A DNA stretch of 7,796 nucleotides from contig JAZUCT010000057.1 of the NCBI GenBank assembly GCA_045639255.1, positions 1-7,796 on the forward strand, written 5' to 3'. Below the pieces are notes generated by a model. The model saw only the letters and a list, made by a program, of their open reading frames with translations. It searched no databases and had not been told where the DNA came from. The DNA is from JAZUCT01 sp045639255. Its GTDB lineage: Bacteria > Bacillota > Clostridia > Christensenellales > UBA1242. The position numbers and the translations under genes are program-made. Shown here piece by piece: positions 4,654-7,796 of the stretch. How positions within the stretch are numbered: the stretch's first letter is position 1; each line of letters opens with the position of its first letter.

Positions 4654-4857
4654 ATGTTAACAACTAAGGACCTTATGGCTCTTAACGAACTTATGACTTT
4701 TGAAAACTGGATTGCGGTTAAAATGAAACAATATGAACAACTTTCAACTGATAAAACATTAAAGTCAATGTTCAAAACAATGGCATCAGCACATCTTCAA
4801 AATCACGAAAAATTGCTTAATTGCCTAAAATCAAACGAAGGTGAAGGGGGTAAATAG
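4654..4857 (+). CDS. Small CotF-like (spore coat related) helical protein
   Basis: A 67-residue, all-helical protein without signal peptide or membrane segment. Residues 1-58 form a two-helix pattern (TTKDLMALNELMTFENW, then AHLQNHEKLLNCL) of the kind found in short proteins annotated as spore coat or CotF-like in clostridia, distantly related to ferritin-like four-helix bundles. The end (KSNEGEGGK) is flexible. A near-perfect Shine-Dalgarno GGAGG (4641-4645) lies 8 nt before the ATG. The next gene starts three bases after its TAG, and the two proteins probably associate, perhaps completing one bundle. CotF in Bacillus is a spore coat component, but family members also occur in genomes where sporulation is uncertain. 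No clear sporulation-sigma promoter was found upstream. Confidence 0.65.
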   Translation: MLTTKDLMALNELMTFENWIAVKMKQYEQLSTDKTLKSMFKTMASAHLQNHEKLLNCLKSNEGEGGK

Positions 4858-4860
4858 GAA

Positions 4861-5145
4861 ATGGAATTAACAGAACAAGAAATTTTGCAAGATGCATTAA
4901 TTGCACATAAATTTTTAATGCATATGTATTGCCAATTTGGATTGGAATGTTCAAAAAAAGAACTTCGTGATATGTTTGCCAACTTGCACAATGTTGCATC
5001 TCAACACGATTTCAAAATTTTTGAAATAATGCATCAAAAAGGTTTCTATCCAAAAACTGCTGCCGCTTCAAAAGATGTTAAACAAGCAATTAAAATGCAT
5101 ACACAAATGCAAACACAACTTGAACAAAAACTTGGCAAAAAATAG
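4861..5145 (+). CDS. CotF-family spore coat protein
   Basis: A 94-residue helical protein matching the Coat_F family. LTEQEILQDALIAHKFLMHM (residues 3-22) corresponds to the family's opening 'T-x-x-DxLxxxK' helix. The second helix runs through LRDMFANLHNVASQHDFKIF (35-54), and MHQKGFYPKTAA (57-68) matches the characteristic M-x-x-KGxY-x-x-A end of the domain. A Gln/Lys-rich helix follows. In Bacillus subtilis CotF is a coat protein processed from one precursor; here two short genes lie in tandem. AAGGGGG (4844-4850), inside the preceding gene, serves as Shine-Dalgarno. A nested hairpin terminator starts at its TAG stop. Confidence 0.8.
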   Translation: MELTEQEILQDALIAHKFLMHMYCQFGLECSKKELRDMFANLHNVASQHDFKIFEIMHQKGFYPKTAAASKDVKQAIKMHTQMQTQLEQKLGKK

Positions 5146-5192
5146 CAAGAAAAATGTTGGAATTTTCCAGCATTTTTTATTTAATCTTGCTA
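5143..5192 (+). terminator. Nested hairpin terminator after the CotF pair
   Basis: The inner stem AAAATGTTGG (5151-5160) pairs with CCAGCATTTT (5167-5176) with one G-T wobble, and T's continue to 5178, so it is a normal intrinsic terminator. An additional perfect 8-bp outer pair, TAGCAAGA (5143-5150) with TCTTGCTA (5185-5192), encloses hairpin and T tract. The TAG stop forms the start of the outer left arm. Confidence 0.8.
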
Positions 5193-5207
5193 AAAATAGT
5201 ATTTTGC

Positions 5208-5236
5208 TTTACAAATTTAAAGATATTTTTTAAAAT
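5208..5236 (+). promoter_or_regulatory. Promoter of the DegV-family gene
   Basis: TTTACA (5208-5213), a 17-nt spacer and TAAAAT (5231-5236). Predicted initiation near 5243 is directly before the Shine-Dalgarno AAGGA (5244-5248), predicting a leader of about 15 nt. Confidence 0.5.
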
Positions 5237-5257
5237 ATTCTTTAAGGAAGTGAGAAA

Positions 5258-6091
5258 ATGAACATTAAAATTTCAATGGAATCAACTTGTGATTTAACAC
5301 AAGAATTAAAAGAACAAAACAACTTTTCAATTATCCCTTATTCAATAATTCTAGGTGATTATGCAATTGAAGATAACGAAAATGCACAAGCACAAATTTT
5401 TGAATATGTTAAAAAAACAAAAACATTGCCAAAAACAAGTGCAATAAATCAACAACAATATGAAGATTATTTTCAAACTTTAAGCCAAGAAAACCATTCA
5501 GTTATTCATATAACTTTAAGCGGTGAATTAACTTCATCAGTTGCTAATGCAAAAAATGCAAGCAAAAAGTTCAACAATGTTTATGTTGTTGATTCTAAAT
5601 CGCTTTCAACTGGAATTTCGCTGCTTGCGTTATATGCAAAAAAACTTGCAGACGAAGGCTTAAATGCAGAAGAAATTGTTAAAAAATTAAATTCAAAAGT
5701 TTCAAAAGTTCAAGCAAGTTTTGTGGTTGAAAGGTTGGATTATTTATATAAAGGTGGCAGATGTAATGCAATATCTTTGTTTGGTGCAAACCTCTTAAAA
5801 ATTCGCCCACAAATTATTTTGCAAGATGGCAAAATGAAACCCGCAAAAAAATATCGTGGCAAAATGGATAAAGTTATTTCAGACTATTGCCAAGATGTAT
5901 TAAGCGAAAATAATGCAGATAAAGATGTTGCTTTCATAACTTATACAACAGCAACGCCTGAAATGATAGAAAATGCAAAATCTGCGCTTAAAAAAGCTGG
6001 CTTTAAAAATATATACGAAACAAGGGCAGGTGGAACAATAACATCTCATTGTGGAGAAAATGTTTTAGGAATTTTATTCTTAAATAAATAA
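5258..6091 (+). CDS. DegV family fatty-acid-binding protein
   Basis: The 277-residue soluble protein has the length and motif order of DegV proteins, which bind a fatty acid between two alpha/beta domains. In Gram-positive bacteria the FakB members present fatty acids to the kinase FakA for phosphorylation and entry into phospholipid synthesis. Visible motifs are STCDL (9-13), KTSAI (59-63, the usual TSxP region), ITLSGELTSS (85-94), the VDSKSLSTG signature (111-119), LDYLYKGGRCN (160-170), LLKIRPQIILQDG (179-191), KKYRG (197-201) and SHCGENVLGILF (263-274). The TS-x-P region has Ala-Ile rather than a Pro, and HCGEN replaces the commoner HTGPG, so lipid preference may differ. No fakA gene is in the window; several DegV paralogues per genome are usual. 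The start is fixed by AAGGA 9 nt before the ATG. No clear terminator follows. Confidence 0.92.
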   Translation: MNIKISMESTCDLTQELKEQNNFSIIPYSIILGDYAIEDNENAQAQIFEYVKKTKTLPKTSAINQQQYEDYFQTLSQENHSVIHITLSGELTSSVANAKNASKKFNNVYVVDSKSLSTGISLLALYAKKLADEGLNAEEIVKKLNSKVSKVQASFVVERLDYLYKGGRCNAISLFGANLLKIRPQIILQDGKMKPAKKYRGKMDKVISDYCQDVLSENNADKDVAFITYTTATPEMIENAKSALKKAGFKNIYETRAGGTITSHCGENVLGILFLNK

Positions 6092-6119
6092 GATTTATGT
6101 TGCAATTTTTAAATAAGTA

Positions 6120-6148
6120 TTGAAAACTTCTTATTAATGTAATATAAT
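6120..6148 (+). promoter_or_regulatory. Promoter of the metzincin gene
   Basis: TTGAAA (6120-6125), a 17-nt spacer and TATAAT (6143-6148). Initiation near 6155 is one base before the Shine-Dalgarno AAGAGGA (6156-6162), so the leader would be about 13 nt. Confidence 0.7.
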
Positions 6149-6167
6149 TCTACAAAAGAGGATTAAA

Positions 6168-6908
6168 ATGGTTAAAGATATTAAATTAACAGGTATCATT
6201 TTTTTATCAGTTACTTGTTTAACACCTTTTTCATCGCTTGCGCTTAAAGAAGGTTTTGAAAATTTGCAGGCAAATAAAATTGCTAATCAAGAAAAATTTA
6301 ATGGAATGCATCATCTGTTAAATACAACAAGCAAGGGTGCACCATTAACAGCAGATGTAAGTGATCCGATTAAAATTCGTGCTTTTAATGCAACCGAGCA
6401 AGATCTTGCAGATATAAAAGAAACCATAAATTCAATAACTGAAATTTGCCCAAACATAACTTACACTTTACTTGAATCTGAAGATTATTCTGTTAAACAA
6501 GATATCACAATTTATAGCGATGCTGAAATCGATGAATCTGCTTATGGCAGGTGCACTTTTGAATATTATCAAAACAAAGCAGTTATAAAATATCCACTTA
6601 AAATTTTTATTTCACAAGATGTTGATGGAATTTATAGCGACAGTGGAAAAACTTTATTTTCATATGTGTTAAAACACGAAATGATGCATTCACTTGGCTT
6701 TTGTGATTTATATGAAGATAAATATTTTAACGAAAGTGTTATGTATTATGCAATTCGCTCCGATACCAAAATCGATACTTTTACGCAAATGGATATAAAT
6801 TCAATTAAACAACTTTATTCTTATAATTTATATGCAACTGCGAAAAGACCAGAAAAAATTAAGTTTATAAACTATGTTAAAAAAGATGAAGAAGAATTTT
6901 CTATATAA
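6168..6908 (+). CDS. Secreted metzincin-type zinc metalloprotease
   Basis: A 246-residue protein with an N-terminal signal-like segment (charged MVKDIK, then hydrophobic residues 7-26) and a zinc protease core. The sequence KHEMMHSLGFCDLYED (169-184) fits HExxHxxGxxD: H170, H174 and D180 would bind zinc and E171 would be the general base. Eleven residues after D180 comes SVMYYA (190-195), a good Met-turn with M192, which together with the extended motif identifies the metzincin clan. Most metzincins use a third His; an Asp there is known from snapalysin-type enzymes. At about 220 residues after signal cleavage it is compact, with residues 27-66 possibly a short propeptide and a basic/acidic C-terminal tail (226-246). 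No cell-wall anchor motif is seen. The protein substrate is unknown. It has its own promoter and terminator. Confidence 0.8.
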   Translation: MVKDIKLTGIIFLSVTCLTPFSSLALKEGFENLQANKIANQEKFNGMHHLLNTTSKGAPLTADVSDPIKIRAFNATEQDLADIKETINSITEICPNITYTLLESEDYSVKQDITIYSDAEIDESAYGRCTFEYYQNKAVIKYPLKIFISQDVDGIYSDSGKTLFSYVLKHEMMHSLGFCDLYEDKYFNESVMYYAIRSDTKIDTFTQMDINSIKQLYSYNLYATAKRPEKIKFINYVKKDEEEFSI

Positions 6909-6938
6909 ATTCCAAATTAATTTTTGGAATTTTTTTTT
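6907..6938 (+). terminator. Intrinsic terminator of the metzincin gene
   Basis: AAATTCCAAA (6907-6916) pairs with TTTGGAATTT (6923-6932) around TTAATT, and T's run to 6938. The first two bases of the left arm are the end of the TAA stop codon. Confidence 0.85.
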
Positions 6939-6945
6939 ATTTTTG

Positions 6946-6975
6946 TTGTTATTTTAGTATATAATATATTATAAT
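6946..6975 (+). promoter_or_regulatory. Probable promoter of the six-TM protein gene
   Basis: TTGTTA (6946-6951), an 18-nt spacer and TATAAT (6970-6975) form the best pair. A second TATAAT (6960-6965) with a weaker -35 gives an alternative start. The region is a run of TATA-like sequence, so the exact promoter is uncertain. Confidence 0.45.
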
Positions 6976-7009
6976 AAATTAACCACATAATGAAATAGGG
7001 GGATAAATT

Positions 7010-7669
7010 ATGTTAAAAAAAGCAAAAAAGATTTTAAGCATTGTAACCATTGCAACATTATGCATTCCAGTTTTAATGCTAATTTTGGCAATCTTTGGCG
7101 TTGAAGTTTTCACTGGTGTTGCCTTTAAATTTCTTTTAACTTTTGCAACAATCGCAGTTGCATGTGCATTTTCAATTAATGCATTAAATATTTATGAAAA
7201 AAATAAACCAATTTCACTTGTAAGCATTTCACTTCTTGGTTTAAGTGCTGTTCTTGGATTTATTATCTATTGGTCAGGATTTAAAATGCCAGCATTATTT
7301 AATAATTTAACAATGGTGCTTGCAATTGCAACTGTGTTCTTCTGCATAATTGTTTCAACTCATCTTAAACTTGAAAAAAGATATCTTGCTTTGCAAATAA
7401 TCACTTATGGTTTGGTTATTATAATTGATATCTTGTTAACACTTCTTATCTTTGGTGTTCAAATTTTTGAAGTGCCTGGCTTAACAGAAATTTTCTGGAC
7501 TATTTGCCTTGTAACATTTGCACTTATTTGTGTTAATGGGGTTCTTGGTAAAAAATCTGCAGATAGTAACGATGGCAATAATAAGAAGTTTGTAAAAATT
7601 CCTGTTGAAGAATATGAAGCACTTAAAGCAAGAGTTAAAGAACTTGAAGCAAAATTAAACGAAAAATAA
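7010..7669 (+). CDS. Six-TM integral membrane protein with C-terminal coiled coil
   Basis: I do not recognise a family for this 219-residue protein. It has a basic start (MLKKAKK) and about six membrane helices near residues 8-30, 36-60, 68-90, 98-118, 124-150 and 160-180. A polar linker of Ser, Asp, Gly and Asn follows (182-192), then a short helix ending YEALKARVKELEAKL (202-216) in which L205, V209, L212 and L216 have 4-3-4 spacing, a coiled coil likely used to oligomerise on the cytoplasmic side. No catalytic motifs or charged residues deep in the helices suggest a transporter mechanism. The start is clear: AGGGGGA (6997-7003) is 6 nt before the ATG. It is a single-gene unit with a terminator right after the stop. 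Confidence 0.7.
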   Translation: MLKKAKKILSIVTIATLCIPVLMLILAIFGVEVFTGVAFKFLLTFATIAVACAFSINALNIYEKNKPISLVSISLLGLSAVLGFIIYWSGFKMPALFNNLTMVLAIATVFFCIIVSTHLKLEKRYLALQIITYGLVIIIDILLTLLIFGVQIFEVPGLTEIFWTICLVTFALICVNGVLGKKSADSNDGNNKKFVKIPVEEYEALKARVKELEAKLNEK

Positions 7670-7695
7670 AAAAATCCACTTATTGTGGATTTTTT
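7670..7695 (+). terminator. Intrinsic terminator of the six-TM protein gene
   Basis: AAAAATCCAC (7670-7679) pairs with GTGGATTTTT (7685-7694) around TTATT, with T's to 7695. It starts on the base after the TAA stop. The A-rich left arm and T-rich right arm could work in both directions. Confidence 0.85.
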
Positions 7696-7716
7696 GTTAA
7701 CAATCCTAGCATTTTC

Positions 7717-7745
7717 TTGACAAACATATTCGCTTTTGTTATATT
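7717..7745 (+). promoter_or_regulatory. Promoter of tRNA-Thr
   Basis: TTGACA (7717-7722) is the perfect -35 hexamer. After a 17-nt spacer comes TATATT (7740-7745), one base from consensus. Initiation near 7752 would leave a 5' leader of about six bases for RNase P to remove. Confidence 0.8.
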
Positions 7746-7757
7746 AAACAAAGAAAT

Positions 7758-7796
7758 GCTGTTATGGCTCAGTAGGTAGAGCACCACCTTGGTAAG
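7758..7796 (+). tRNA. tRNA-Thr (anticodon GGU), 5' half, cut by window end
   Basis: GCTGTTA (7758-7764) is the 5' acceptor strand, TG (7765-7766) follows, GCTC (7767-7770) pairs with GAGC (7779-7782) around the loop AGTAGGTA, which contains the invariant GG, and CCACC (7784-7788) begins the anticodon stem. The loop TTGGTAA (7789-7795) puts GGT at 7791-7793, reading Thr ACC/ACU codons. The right half of the anticodon stem, the T arm and the 3' acceptor strand lie beyond the window. The D arm and anticodon loop look like known Bacillota tRNA-Thr(GGU). Confidence 0.93.

Noticed and set aside
6076..6094. Terminator after the DegV gene
   Set aside because: Only a 5-bp A/T stem (TCTTA/TAAGA) is present and no T run follows.

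Overview
This is an AT-rich (roughly 30% GC by eye), gene-dense stretch from a low-GC Gram-positive bacterium, most likely an anaerobic Bacillota/Clostridia-type gut lineage. The pointers are a clostridial-style bS21, a DegV fatty-acid-binding protein, LemA, a pair of CotF-like coat proteins, Shine-Dalgarno-led starts and sigma-A-type promoters. The lineage call is inference. Every stop codon seen is TAA or TAG, Trp is encoded by TGG, and no reading frame needs TGA recoding, so the standard bacterial code fits. All complete genes are on the + strand. A probable minus-strand gene start leaves the window on the left, and a tRNA-Thr runs off the right end.

Layout. Positions 1-160 look like a divergent promoter region containing an AT-rich palindrome. 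At 161-908 two half-length TSUP (TauE/SafE) permease genes lie one base apart and together make one normal-sized transporter. Next come lemA (965-1477), a GNAT-like gene (1546-2163) and rpsU for ribosomal protein bS21 (2233-2409). The only long gene-free stretch (2410-2839) holds a cluster of REP-like repeats, two of them complete hairpins with the same architecture but different stem sequences, then a strong terminator and the promoter of the next operon. At 2840-4571 two overlapping genes encode a membrane-anchored protein with a basic cytoplasmic tail and an Ig-like ectodomain, and a membrane-anchored ComEC-type metallo-beta-lactamase hydrolase predicted to act outside the membrane. Two small CotF-like helical proteins follow (4654-5145), then a DegV-family protein (5258-6091), a secreted metzincin-type zinc protease (6168-6908), a six-TM protein with a C-terminal coiled coil (7010-7669), and the 5' half of tRNA-Thr(GGU) behind a near-consensus promoter.

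Organisation. Most genes form their own transcription units. Four promoters place the Shine-Dalgarno sequence 6-7 nt after the -10 box, predicting leaders of only about 12-15 nt, and several terminators begin in or right beside the stop codon. The real operons are the TSUP pair, the Ig/MBL pair (14-nt overlap) and the CotF pair (3-nt gap). The genes do not form one obvious pathway; several products act at the envelope (TSUP, LemA, Ig/MBL pair, metzincin, six-TM protein). The items most worth pursuing are the Ig/MBL surface pair, the covarying repeat hairpins downstream of rpsU, and the small metzincin with an Asp third zinc ligand.
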